DNA of 64,000 bases from Dyadobacter sp. UC 10 (GTDB taxonomy: Bacteria > Bacteroidota > Bacteroidia > Cytophagales > Spirosomataceae). Shown in pieces: positions 8,214 through 16,884 of this stretch (positions within the stretch are counted from its first letter, which is position 1; every line of letters starts with the position of its first letter). The stretch is from assembly GCF_008369915.1 (NCBI RefSeq), contig NZ_VSRN01000001.1, positions 1,364,001 to 1,428,000 of the forward strand, in the 5' to 3' direction. The notes below the pieces were generated by a model, which was not told the DNA's origin, ran no database searches, and was given only the letters and a program-made list of their open reading frames with translations. Position numbers and translations under genes: made by a program.

Positions 8214-8666
8214 ATGAAAAAGCTTCTGTTGATCGTTACCGGGATTTGCTGCGTTTTTTCCTGCCAGAAAACTTACATTGATAAAGATAACAGCCTTGCT
8301 TACAAGGAAACGATCGAGATCAATGACGTGCCAAGAGCTACCCTCACTTTTTTCGATTTTTACGACGGCCGCTGCCCGGAAGATCTCACTTGCATATGGG
8401 GAGGCTATGCTTTTGTGGACTTGCTGTTGTCGGGCGTGACAGCTACTGGCCGGGTTGAAGAGCACGTTGAAATTTGCCTGGGAGAGTGCGGGGTTGTGCG
8501 CAAAGACACAACCGAGATTGCCCGCATGGTGAATGATACGGTTGTCAAATCTTTTGCGGGACAACAATACAGATTCATACTTTCATCACTGACTCCTGCC
8601 CGAAAATCAACCGATACCCCAAATAAAGAGAATCACCGGATCAGGCTCAGAGTGGAGAGGCAGTAA
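8214..8666 (+). CDS. Putative lipoprotein, first of a tandem pair
   Basis: Small predicted lipoprotein of 150 residues. The signal peptide ends in the lipobox VFSC with Cys17. The mature part carries the pattern GRCPEDLTCIWGGYAFVDLLL and a second cysteine pair, CLGEC. Four conserved cysteines suggest disulfides. It is clearly paralogous to the next gene: the first codons are nearly identical in DNA, and blocks such as AYKETI, INDVP and SFAGQQYRFIL are shared. Function unknown. The motif CP..xxCxWxG recurs, as far as I recall, in uncharacterised Bacteroidota lipoproteins. Confidence 0.85.
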   Translation: MKKLLLIVTGICCVFSCQKTYIDKDNSLAYKETIEINDVPRATLTFFDFYDGRCPEDLTCIWGGYAFVDLLLSGVTATGRVEEHVEICLGECGVVRKDTTEIARMVNDTVVKSFAGQQYRFILSSLTPARKSTDTPNKENHRIRLRVERQ

Positions 8667-8705
8667 GGCTTCCCCAGATCTTCCAGGAACTAAAATCTAT
8701 ACGTT

Positions 8706-9164
8706 ATGAAAAAGCTTCTGTTGACGATTGCCGCCTTGGGGTGTGTACTTTCCTGCCAGAATAACACTATCGATAAACGGGAAGGTATCGCGTACAAGGA
8801 AACCATCGATATAAACGATGTTCCAAAAGCGACCGTCACCTTTTACGGTTACGGAGACAGCCGCTGTCCTGAGGGTGCAAACTGTGTTTGGGCAGGATAT
8901 GCGACGGTAGACCTGCTACTGACGGGTGTCACGACAGAAGGGAGAGTCAGTGAGCATGTGAAAATGTGCCTCGGCGATTGCAGGTTCTTTCAGAAGGACA
9001 GCACGAAAACGAGAAGCAGCTACAATATGGCCGATACACTCGATAAATCCTTTGCAGGACAACAGTACCGTTTCATACTTACATCCCTCTATCCGGGCCC
9101 GACGCTTGATACTACCCGTCAGAAGGAAGTCCGGCGGATTATGCTGAAAGTGGAGAAAAAGTAA
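8706..9164 (+). CDS. Putative lipoprotein, second of a tandem pair
   Basis: Paralogue of the gene ending 39 bp upstream; 152 residues. Lipobox VLSC, then SRCPEGANCVWAGYATVDLLL and CLGDC at the same positions as in its partner, and the shared tail KSFAGQQYRFIL. The pair arose by tandem duplication and has diverged mainly around residues 105-120 and at the C-terminus. Probably on the outer or inner membrane periplasmic face. It ends 2 bp before the convergent permease gene. Function unknown. Confidence 0.85.
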   Translation: MKKLLLTIAALGCVLSCQNNTIDKREGIAYKETIDINDVPKATVTFYGYGDSRCPEGANCVWAGYATVDLLLTGVTTEGRVSEHVKMCLGDCRFFQKDSTKTRSSYNMADTLDKSFAGQQYRFILTSLYPGPTLDTTRQKEVRRIMLKVEKK

Positions 9165-9166
9165 CG

Positions 9167-10861
9167 TTACTGCTGCACTGCCAGCTTACTTTTACGGTAT
9201 CCGTAACTGAAATAAATCACCAGCCCGATCGCCAGCCAGATCACAAAGATCAGCCAGTTGGACGAGCCTAATTCGGTCATCAGATACAGATTGGTTAATA
9301 TACCTGCAACGGGGAGAATTGAAAAATTGTATTTGAAGCTCATTCCCGCCATCACAATCCAGGTGATCCAGAAAATAATTGTAAGCAGCTTATGTTCAAC
9401 AATTTCCGCTGCCGACAATCCTGACCATTCCGCAACAACTTCCTGACCGTACATCGCAAGGCCTGCTATGGCAATTACAAGCAATATCCCAACCAGGTAT
9501 TTCCCGTTGAGATAAGGAACGCGAAATTTGGAATGGGCCGAAATGCCTTTGTGATCGAGATAAAGCACTCCCCCGCAAACGAGAATGAAAGCGAAGAAAG
9601 TACCTACGCTCGTCAGATCGACGAAGAAATCCATTTTGAAAAACAATGCGGGAATACCTACGACAAAACCCGTGACGATAGTAGCAAAGGACGGCGTCTG
9701 ATACTTCGGGTGGATTTTAGAGAAACGTTTCCATAACAATCCGTCGCGGCTCATGGTCATCCAGATGCGCGGCTGCCCCAGCTGATACACCAGCAATGCG
9801 CTTGTGATCGCGATCACCGAACTTACCGAAATAACTCCCGCCATAAAATCCAGGCCGTTTTCCTGAAAAACGAATGCGAGCGGATCGCTCACTTTCAGCT
9901 CGGTGTAATTAACCATGCCGGTGAGTACCAGCGTGATCAATACATATAAAACGGTACAGATAATCAGACAGTAGATCATCGCTTTGGGCATATCCCGCTG
10001 CGGGTTTTTACATTCTTCCGCTGTTGTAGAAATTGAATCGAAACCTATAAAAGCAAAAAACACTGCCGCTACCCCGCTCAGAACACCCTTCGCTCCGTTG
10101 GGTGCGAAAGGCGACCAGTTTTCCGGTTTTACGTAAAAAGCGCCCGCCAGAATTACGAGTAATACCACGCCGATCTTCAAAACCACCATGATATTACTTG
10201 CGGTCCTCGACTCGCGGATACCGACATATACCAGTGCGGTGATCAACAAGGTCACAATGCCGGCTGGCAGGTTGAGCATAATCGCAAAATCGCCGATCCG
10301 CGGGGCGGTTTCGTAGGCAGTAGCTGCAAACTTTTCGTAAGTGGAAAGCTGCGCTGCACCCAGAGTCTGCATTTTGGCAAATGCCTCCGATGCAGTTTCC
10401 TGATTGATCGTCAGCCAGCCGGGTAATGTAATTCCGAATCCTTTGAGCATACTCACAAAATACTCCGACCAGGATATTGCCACCACCATATTGGAAACGG
10501 CGTATTCAAGGATCAGTGCCCAGCCGATGATCCATGCAAAAAGCTCCCCGAAAGCAACATATGCATACGTGTAGGCACTACCGGATACTGGTACCGTGCT
10601 TGCAAACTGTGCGTACGACAATGCTGTGAACACGCAGGCTATCGCCGTAAAAATAAAGAGCAATGACACCGCCGGGCCGCCATTGTAACTCGCCAGTCCG
10701 ATTGTACTGAATATTCCTGCCCCCACAATTGCGGCAATTCCGAGAGAGACCAGGTCTCGCACGCCCAGTATCTTGGCCAGTCCTCCATGCTCGCCTGAAT
10801 GCGCGTCTTTCAGTATTTGCTCAACTGTTTTTTTACGAAATAGGGAAGAATTTTGTTTCAT
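9167..10861 (-). CDS. APC-superfamily amino-acid permease (cationic amino-acid transporter-like)
   Basis: Inner-membrane secondary transporter of 564 residues with 12-14 predicted helices. The first helix region has the APC signature LGIAAIVGAGIFSTIG, and the helix-6 region has FFAFIGFDSISTTAEECKNPQRDMP, typical of CAT/YhdG-like permeases. The long hydrophilic insertion around residues 140-175 is usual for Bacteroidota members. Substrate is probably an amino acid; which one cannot be told. It lies divergent to the phosphodiesterase gene across a 197-bp spacer. Confidence 0.92.
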   Translation of the reverse strand: MKQNSSLFRKKTVEQILKDAHSGEHGGLAKILGVRDLVSLGIAAIVGAGIFSTIGLASYNGGPAVSLLFIFTAIACVFTALSYAQFASTVPVSGSAYTYAYVAFGELFAWIIGWALILEYAVSNMVVAISWSEYFVSMLKGFGITLPGWLTINQETASEAFAKMQTLGAAQLSTYEKFAATAYETAPRIGDFAIMLNLPAGIVTLLITALVYVGIRESRTASNIMVVLKIGVVLLVILAGAFYVKPENWSPFAPNGAKGVLSGVAAVFFAFIGFDSISTTAEECKNPQRDMPKAMIYCLIICTVLYVLITLVLTGMVNYTELKVSDPLAFVFQENGLDFMAGVISVSSVIAITSALLVYQLGQPRIWMTMSRDGLLWKRFSKIHPKYQTPSFATIVTGFVVGIPALFFKMDFFVDLTSVGTFFAFILVCGGVLYLDHKGISAHSKFRVPYLNGKYLVGILLVIAIAGLAMYGQEVVAEWSGLSAAEIVEHKLLTIIFWITWIVMAGMSFKYNFSILPVAGILTNLYLMTELGSSNWLIFVIWLAIGLVIYFSYGYRKSKLAVQQ

Positions 10862-11058
10862 GAAGGAGCTGATTTACCTTGTACCGGAATGCGATAAGTT
10901 TGGCTAAAATAATGATATTCTCAACGCATGTCCGAGCCGGCTGCAAATTTGTTTGATTTGCCCGTGTCTTTCCGAAGAAAATTCTTGCTTTATAAATGAA
11001 ACCGAAGAAGATTGTGTTATTGATCTGATTTGGGGCTTACCTGTTCTTTTACAACGAT

Positions 11059-11841
11059 ATGAGATTGATATTTACTTCCATACTTCTGTTACTTTTCGCA
11101 CCGCTCGCTTTTTCGCAAAATAGCAAGGCTTACACAACTGCTCAGGCGCATTCGCATAATGACTATATAAGAAAAAACCCTTTTTACGACGCCTATGAGC
11201 AGCAATTTGGCTCCATGGAAGCCGATCTTTATCTGGTCGACGACAGCCTGTTTGTAGCACACGAGTTGAAGGAAATTAAACCGAAAAGAACATTTTCTAC
11301 CCTTTACCTCAATCCCATTGTTGAACAGACCCGAAAAAATAACGGTAGCATTTACCCTCAGGGGAACGTACCACTTCAATTACTGATCGATCTGAAAACT
11401 TCGGGACCCGAAACGCTGGCCGCGCTAGTAAAACTATTAGAACCACATCAAAAGGGATTCGCCCCGTCCGGTTCGGTGAAAATTGTGATCAGCGGAAACG
11501 TGCCGGAACCTGCCCGGTTTGGAGATTATCCTGCCTACATCTTTTTCGACGGCCGCCCTGAGCATACCTATACGCCGGAGCAACTGAAACGGATCGGATT
11601 AGTGAGTCAGTCTTTCCAGAAATATTCGAAATGGAACGGCGAGGGCCCCCTGCCAGAAAAAGAAAAGAAGAATTTGCAAAAAGTGATCGGCCAGGTCCAT
11701 GACCTAGGGAAAAAAGTAAGGATATGGGCCACGCCCGACAACATTAATTCCTGGCGCACACTCATGTCGATGGGCGTCGATTACCTGAATACCGACAAAG
11801 TGAGAGAAATGGGCGACTATCTGCGAACGGCGCCCCGATAA
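11059..11841 (+). CDS. PI-PLC-like / glycerophosphodiesterase-like secreted phosphodiesterase
   Basis: Exported TIM-barrel phosphodiesterase of the PLC-like superfamily; 260 residues with signal peptide MRLIFTSILLLLFAPLAFSQ. The motif AQAHSHNDY (His31, His33) followed by EADLYLVDDSLFVAHEL resembles the catalytic histidines and metal-binding acids of this superfamily. The C-terminal strand KVRIWATPDNINSWRTLMSMGVDYLNTD is typical of GDPD-like barrels. The likely reaction is hydrolysis of a phospholipid-derived phosphodiester. The permease gene 28 bp downstream belongs to the ethanolamine permease group, suggesting that an amino-alcohol head group may be released and imported (inference). Confidence 0.8.
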   Translation: MRLIFTSILLLLFAPLAFSQNSKAYTTAQAHSHNDYIRKNPFYDAYEQQFGSMEADLYLVDDSLFVAHELKEIKPKRTFSTLYLNPIVEQTRKNNGSIYPQGNVPLQLLIDLKTSGPETLAALVKLLEPHQKGFAPSGSVKIVISGNVPEPARFGDYPAYIFFDGRPEHTYTPEQLKRIGLVSQSFQKYSKWNGEGPLPEKEKKNLQKVIGQVHDLGKKVRIWATPDNINSWRTLMSMGVDYLNTDKVREMGDYLRTAPR

Positions 11842-11869
11842 GCATTACCAAACGCTAACCAAACCCTGC

Positions 11870-13171
11870 ATGTCGTCCGAACAAAGCGCCTCCCTCAAAA
11901 AAGTTTTAAAACCCATCCACCTCTGGGCAATCGCCGTCGGACTTGTTATTTCCGGTGAATATTTCGGCTGGAACTATGGCTGGGGTGTGTCGGGCACAGT
12001 CGGATTTCTGATCGCCACACTGGTGGTGACGGTCATGTATGTAACCTTTATTTTTAGCTTTACTGAACTGACTACATCCATTCCGCAGGCTGGCGGGCCT
12101 TTTTCTTACGCGCACCGGGCATTTGGCTGGTGGGGCGGACTGATCGCGGGATATGCAACACTGATCGAATTTCTGGTCACACCCACTGCTATCGCATTTG
12201 CATTGGGCAGCTATGCCCACTTTTTATATCCTTCGCTTGAAGTACTTCAGGTAGCATTCGCCTGCTATGCAATTTTCATCGTGATCAATTTGCTGGGTAT
12301 CAAGGAATCCGCACTTTTTTCGCTGGTTGTCACCCTCCTCGCTGTGGGAGAATTATTGGTTTACATCGGCATCATAGCACCCAGTTTTTCCTATGATACA
12401 TTCGTAACCGACCCGATGCCATTTGGCTGGCCGGGCGTATTTGCGGCACTGCCTTTCGCAATCTGGTTCTACCTGGCAATCGAAGGCGTTGCGATGGTTG
12501 CCGAAGAAGTGGAAGATCCCAAACGCACCATTTCCAGGGGTTATATATATGGAATCCTCACGCTGGTTATACTGGCACTTGCAGTGATGATCGTAACCGG
12601 CGGAATCGCGCCCTGGCAGTCATTGAGCGAAATCGACTATCCCTTGCCCGCCGCACTGGGGATTGTGCTGGGCAGGGACAGCAGTCTCACGCAGCTTTTT
12701 GCCAGCCTGGGCCTGTTCGGGCTGATCGCGTCTTTCCACGGAACGATCATCGGTTACTCGCGTCAGATTTTTGCTTTGGCAAGAAGCGGTTTTTTGCCGT
12801 CCTTTCTGGGTAATGTGAATAGTCATTTTCAAACACCGCACTGGTCGCTGGTCGCGGGGGGAGCAGCCGGCTGCGTGGCGCTGCTGCTCGGAACCACCGA
12901 TCAGGTTATCATACTTGCGGCTCTTGGTGCGGTGGTGATGTATATGATCAGTATGGCTGCACTTTTTAAACTAAGAAAAAAAGAGCCTGGTCTCGAAAGA
13001 CCTTTTACCGTGCCTGCGTATCCCTTTTTCCCTGCAATCGCGCTGATACTTTCCGGCGTTTGTCTGTTCGCTATCGTGTATTACAATGTTATACTCAGCC
13101 TGTGGTTTTTCGCCGGGCTTGCTATTGTGACACTGCTATTTGTGTTAACCGGCCGCCATAAAACTCATTAG
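11870..13171 (+). CDS. eat: APC-family permease, ethanolamine permease-like
   Basis: Twelve-helix inner-membrane transporter, 433 residues. It fits the ethanolamine permease subgroup of the APC superfamily: KPIHLWAIAVGLVISGEYFGWNYGW at the N-terminus, PQAGGPFSYAHRAFG, LPFAIWFYLAIEGVAMVAEEVEDPKR, and SFHGTIIGYSRQIFALARSG. It probably forms one transcript with the phosphodiesterase gene upstream. Ammonia-lyase genes eutBC, which often accompany it, are not in this window. The substrate is inferred from subgroup resemblance, so a related amino-acid substrate remains possible. Confidence 0.85.
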   Translation: MSSEQSASLKKVLKPIHLWAIAVGLVISGEYFGWNYGWGVSGTVGFLIATLVVTVMYVTFIFSFTELTTSIPQAGGPFSYAHRAFGWWGGLIAGYATLIEFLVTPTAIAFALGSYAHFLYPSLEVLQVAFACYAIFIVINLLGIKESALFSLVVTLLAVGELLVYIGIIAPSFSYDTFVTDPMPFGWPGVFAALPFAIWFYLAIEGVAMVAEEVEDPKRTISRGYIYGILTLVILALAVMIVTGGIAPWQSLSEIDYPLPAALGIVLGRDSSLTQLFASLGLFGLIASFHGTIIGYSRQIFALARSGFLPSFLGNVNSHFQTPHWSLVAGGAAGCVALLLGTTDQVIILAALGAVVMYMISMAALFKLRKKEPGLERPFTVPAYPFFPAIALILSGVCLFAIVYYNVILSLWFFAGLAIVTLLFVLTGRHKTH

Positions 13172-13425
13172 AGTGAGGAATGGAATGAAGCGAAAACTAA
13201 ATAACCCTATGCCACTATTACTACTTAAACCATGCATTTTTGCCGGTGCAGTGTGGGCAAAGGCTTATTTTGACAAATAATTCTATAAATTTTGATAAGT
13301 AGTTGTGTACGAACTGTTTTTAATCGTTATTTTCAATATATTTCCAATAAAAATTTTGAGGCCTCTACCGTAAATCCTAATCAAGTTCATTGCCCGGTGC
13401 CTGGGCAGCGACGCATTTCAAAAAA

Positions 13426-14160
13426 ATGAACATTTTAATAGTTGAAGATGATTTCATCATTGCCAGACACCTTCAATTTCTTTTGAACGGATTCGGTTAT
13501 GAAGCAAATGATATTGCCACAGATTATCCTACTGCAATTGAGTTATTGAACGACAAGATATTTCATCTTGCCATACTCGATATCAATTTGAATGGCTATC
13601 AGACCGGCATTGACCTGGCAGACTATATACGTGAGAGACTGGGCATTCCATTCCTATTTTTATCCAGCCACGATGACATCGCGGTCGTAAATGCAGCCTT
13701 GCAATCCGCGCCGCATGCATTTCTGCAAAAGCCTTTTCAGAAGATAACGGTTTACACCGCCGTAAAACTGGCACTTAAAAACTATCGTCTGGCAGCCCTG
13801 GCTGGCGAATCGACCAGTAAAGAGAAGGAAGATACCACGGTAATTAAAGATTCGCTGTTCATCAAGGAAAAACAGATGTTTACTAAAATCCAGCTTTCCG
13901 ACGTCCTGTATATCCGCAGCGACGACAATTACCTGGAACTGCACACCAAAAACAAAAAGTACACGATCAGGGAAACGCTGAAAAACATGCTGCAACAGCT
14001 GCCGGCAAACCTGTTTTTCAGGGTTCACAAATCCTTTATTATCAATCTGGATGCAATTACTGCAATCGACTACGTGCACGTAATGATCAACGACATTGAA
14101 ATCCCGATCACAAACGACAACAGGAATGAGCTTTTGAGCAAGGTGAAAACCTTTTCCTAG
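13426..14160 (+). CDS. LytTR-family response regulator
   Basis: Two-domain transcription regulator, 244 residues from the ATG at 13426 (MNILIVEDDF). The in-frame start at 13390 would add twelve residues before the receiver fold. The receiver domain spans about 1-118, with acidic pocket VEDD, phospho-acceptor Asp52 in AILDINLNG, FLSSHD and FLQKPF. The LytTR DNA-binding domain (about 145-240) has LYIRSDDNYLELHTKNKKY and FFRVHKSFIINLDAI. No histidine kinase gene is adjacent. A 253-bp AT-rich spacer precedes it. Confidence 0.93.
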   Translation: MNILIVEDDFIIARHLQFLLNGFGYEANDIATDYPTAIELLNDKIFHLAILDINLNGYQTGIDLADYIRERLGIPFLFLSSHDDIAVVNAALQSAPHAFLQKPFQKITVYTAVKLALKNYRLAALAGESTSKEKEDTTVIKDSLFIKEKQMFTKIQLSDVLYIRSDDNYLELHTKNKKYTIRETLKNMLQQLPANLFFRVHKSFIINLDAITAIDYVHVMINDIEIPITNDNRNELLSKVKTFS

Positions 14161-14483
14161 GCAGACTTCAACTTCTTTCCAGGCATCACCCACACTTTTT
14201 ACCACTTCACCCCTGAAAAGCTTTGGTTCGCCCCATAAATTTGGGAGATCAATGCTATCGAACTATTTTTAATAGCTTTAAAAAAATCTTATTTTTCTCC
14301 AAAATAATCAGGGAATAATAATTAAATTTTAAAAAAATAATTTTACTTGCAGACATCTATTTCATCCGGACATTCGTATCTATAAAAAATTGGCATTTAT
14401 GCATATAAAATTGCATTGTGCACACATTATATAACCTAAACTAAATCAGTTTGCCCTTAAATTAAATATCGTTGAGAATAATT
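14161..14483. other. AT-rich non-coding stretch preceding a strong hairpin
   Basis: No credible ORF. The stretch is strongly AT-rich (runs of A and T around 14270-14340) and ends at a terminator-like hairpin, more than 320 bp past the LytTR stop. It could hold the promoter of the DinB operon, a long 3' UTR, or a small RNA gene. I cannot choose between these by eye. Confidence 0.4.
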
Positions 14484-14523
14484 AAACATCCCTGGGAAGT
14501 TATCCCTGGGATGTTTCGTTTTT
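14484..14523 (+). terminator. Intrinsic terminator-like hairpin upstream of the DinB gene
   Basis: AAACATCCC (14484-14492) pairs with GGGATGTTT (14508-14516). An inner stem GGGA/TCCC is separated from it by one T-T mismatch, the loop is AGTTA, and CGTTTTT follows. This is the shape of a rho-independent terminator on the plus strand. Confidence 0.7.
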
Positions 14524-14643
14524 ACACAATACAACTAAATCCCTGGCTTGCCCATATGCACAGGCAGCGAAAATTGCCGGAATATCGACTGGAATAATTT
14601 TTTAGCCGACAAATTCGCTCACCTTACAAAATATGACACCAAT

Positions 14644-15129
14644 ATGCTCATTCAATCAGTCAGGCATACTTTAGGCGAAGTAGATTCATTTTTAAGTCAG
14701 CTTACACAAGAACAGTACAATAGTCCCTGCCGCGAACTCAGCGGGTCGAGTATTGGACAGCATACCAGGCATATTATCGAATTATTTCAGTGCCTGGTTA
14801 TCCAGTACGAGCAGGGCGAAATCAACTACGACAGCCGCCAGCGGAACACTACAATCGAAACGTTGCCCGATTATGCGAGAAGTTGCATTCAAAAGATCAG
14901 GGAAACGATCGACAAGCCGGATAAGTTGCTGGCCCTTTTGCAAAAGGTAGCAGGCCGTGAGCTGACTATCGCCACCAATTATTACAGGGAGTTGCTTTAT
15001 AATCTCGAACATTGCATCCACCATCAGGCGCTGATCAGGGTCGCTATCCTGGACATGGACAATATTGAGGTTGCCGAAAGTTTCGGGCTCGCCCCTTCCA
15101 CTATCGAATACAGACAATGTGCACAGTAA
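14644..15129 (+). CDS. DinB-fold (DinB/YfiT-like) protein
   Basis: Four-helix DinB-superfamily protein of 161 residues, from the ATG at 14644 (MLIQSVRHTLGEVDSF). Histidines placed as in metal-binding DinB proteins: SIGQHTRHIIELFQ and LEHCIHHQALIRVAI. Such proteins are metal-dependent enzymes or thiol-transferase-like; this one's reaction is unknown. The frame is open upstream to 14548, but that part has no homologous look. It overlaps the NRDE gene by 13 bp and is the first gene of a four-gene run (DinB, NRDE, ATP-grasp, LysE-type). Confidence 0.85.
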   Translation: MLIQSVRHTLGEVDSFLSQLTQEQYNSPCRELSGSSIGQHTRHIIELFQCLVIQYEQGEINYDSRQRNTTIETLPDYARSCIQKIRETIDKPDKLLALLQKVAGRELTIATNYYRELLYNLEHCIHHQALIRVAILDMDNIEVAESFGLAPSTIEYRQCAQ

Positions 15130-15827
15130 CATATGTCGCGAAGGGAGATAAGATCATCCTTACTTCAAACCGCGACGAACACCGGGACCGTCCGGCCTCA
15201 TTGGCGCCCGCGCCTTATCTGATCGGAAATAAAAAGATCACTTTTCCCAAAGATCCCAAAGCAGGCGGTACCTGGTTTGCTACCGATGATTTCGGAAATG
15301 TGGCTGTTTTACTGAACGGAGCGGCAGTCGCTCATTCACCTTCGGCATTTCACCGGAAAAGCCGCGGGTTGGTACTGCTGGATATTATCTCAGACCTTTC
15401 GCCTGTTACCGCCTGGCAATATGCTGATTTACAAGATATTGAGCCATTTACCATTGTCCTTGTCCAGCAAAAGGCCCTTTTTCAGCTAAGGTGGGACGGA
15501 CAGAGAAAAGAAACCGTCCCGTTACCCGCAGCCGGAGATTATATCTGGTCTTCCAGTACATTGTATACGCCTGCCGTTCAAATGGAAAGGGCCAGGTGGT
15601 TTGAAAATTTCCTGGAAGAAAATCCAGCTGCGAATGTGGAAGAGTTAAAACATTTTCATTCCCAGACCGCGAATGACGATACGGAAAACGGACTGGTTAT
15701 TCGCAGGAGCAATGGAATGCGAACATTCAGTATAACCCAGGCCGTGATCGAAAATAACAAGAGTGAACTGTACCACTGCGACCTGTCGAAAGAACAGAAA
15801 TTATCAAATTCTTTCATTTCCGTTTAA
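15117..15827 (+). CDS. NRDE-family protein (TANGO2-like)
   Basis: 236-residue protein of the NRDE/TANGO2 family, named for the motif seen here as LTSNRDEHRDRP, after the usual start MCTVTYV. A second conserved block is GGTWFATDDFGNVAVLLNG. Cys2 would become N-terminal after Met removal, as in Ntn-hydrolase-like folds. The bacterial role is not settled; haem handling has been reported for TANGO2 relatives. Its start overlaps the DinB gene, implying coupling. Confidence 0.9.
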   Translation: MCTVTYVAKGDKIILTSNRDEHRDRPASLAPAPYLIGNKKITFPKDPKAGGTWFATDDFGNVAVLLNGAAVAHSPSAFHRKSRGLVLLDIISDLSPVTAWQYADLQDIEPFTIVLVQQKALFQLRWDGQRKETVPLPAAGDYIWSSSTLYTPAVQMERARWFENFLEENPAANVEELKHFHSQTANDDTENGLVIRRSNGMRTFSITQAVIENNKSELYHCDLSKEQKLSNSFISV

Positions 15828-15837
15828 AGAACCTGTT

Positions 15838-16881
15838 TTGAAAAAATACGCGCTTCTGTTCCATAAGCTGACGCACTGGGAGTACTGGCCTTTCGGGATC
15901 GTTTATATTCCAATGTACTTTGTGTGGTTTTACTACTCGTTGCGTGCCCGGTCGTTTTTTTTCTTTAACGCTTCCAATCCATCCATACGGAACGGGGGAT
16001 TTTTAATGGAGTCAAAAAAGGAAATTTATGACCTTTTGCCAGCAGAATTTTATCCAAAAACCGTCCTGGCCAGACCTGGCGAAGCATTAACTGCCATCCG
16101 TGCAAAGTATACTAATTTGAAAATGAGCTTTCCGCTGATCGCCAAGCCAGATATTGGAATGCGGGGCATGGCCGTGCAAAAACTGGAAAACGAGGAAGAT
16201 CTGGCCGCATATATCAATAAAGTTGACTTTGATTTTCTGATACAGGAGTATGTGGATCTGCCTAATGAAATCGGGATTTTTTATGTCCGGTTTCCGAACA
16301 AGGAAAAAGGTAAAATTACAGGGATCGTCGCCAAAGAATTCCTGATTGTCGTGGGTGACGGCAGGTCCAACATACAGGCATTAGTCGAAAAAAACCCACG
16401 CTACCATTTGCAAATGAATGCGTTACAAAAGATGTACGGTTCCCGGCTCATGGATATCCCTGCTCCTGGCGAACGTATTAACCTGGTACCGTACGGAAAC
16501 CATGCGCGTGGCTCGCGTTTCGTCAATGCTACTTCCTGGGCCAATGTGAAACTGACGGCGGTATTAAACCGGATTTGCCTGCAAGTACCTCACTTTCACT
16601 ATGGTCGCCTGGATATTAAGTATAATACGATCGAAGAGCTGGAAAACGGACAGAATCTTTCGATTATAGAGCTGAACGGGGCCGGAAGCGAGCCTACCCA
16701 CATTTATGATCCGGGCCAGTCGATATTTACTGCCTGGAAGGAAATTGTCAGGCATTTTTCAATGCTTTTCAAAATCAGTAAAATAAACCACCAGAACGGA
16801 CATCGTTTTATGACTTTTTTCGAAGGACTGGATATGCTCAGACAAAATAAACTTCATGTCAAAAAGCTGGAAAGATTCTAG
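15838..16881 (+). CDS. ATP-grasp domain protein (D-Ala-D-Ala ligase-like), substrate unknown
   Basis: Predicted ATP-dependent carboxylate-amine ligase of about 347 residues. I place the start at TTG 15838, ten bases past the NRDE stop, giving MKKYALLFHKLTHWEYWPFG. The frame continues upstream to a GTG at 15763 inside the NRDE gene. The N-terminus has a hydrophobic stretch (about 15-35), then SFFFFNASNPSIRNGGFLMESK. ATP-grasp features follow: FPLIAKPDIGMRGMAVQKL, FLIQEYVDLPNEIGIFYVR, and the metal-binding end IIELNGAGSEPTHIYDPG. It lies 3 bp before a LysE-type exporter gene. The ligation substrates cannot be read from the sequence. Confidence 0.82.
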   Translation: MKKYALLFHKLTHWEYWPFGIVYIPMYFVWFYYSLRARSFFFFNASNPSIRNGGFLMESKKEIYDLLPAEFYPKTVLARPGEALTAIRAKYTNLKMSFPLIAKPDIGMRGMAVQKLENEEDLAAYINKVDFDFLIQEYVDLPNEIGIFYVRFPNKEKGKITGIVAKEFLIVVGDGRSNIQALVEKNPRYHLQMNALQKMYGSRLMDIPAPGERINLVPYGNHARGSRFVNATSWANVKLTAVLNRICLQVPHFHYGRLDIKYNTIEELENGQNLSIIELNGAGSEPTHIYDPGQSIFTAWKEIVRHFSMLFKISKINHQNGHRFMTFFEGLDMLRQNKLHVKKLERF

Positions 16882-16884
16882 CGA

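Noticed and set aside
8214..9164. One frameshifted larger gene in place of two small ones
   Set aside because: Each frame has its own start, signal peptide, lipobox and full set of cysteines, so this is a tandem duplication.
13172..13425. tRNA or structured RNA between the permease and LytTR genes
   Set aside because: No cloverleaf or conserved RNA pattern could be built; only a 5-bp TGCCC/GGGCA hairpin close to the start codon.
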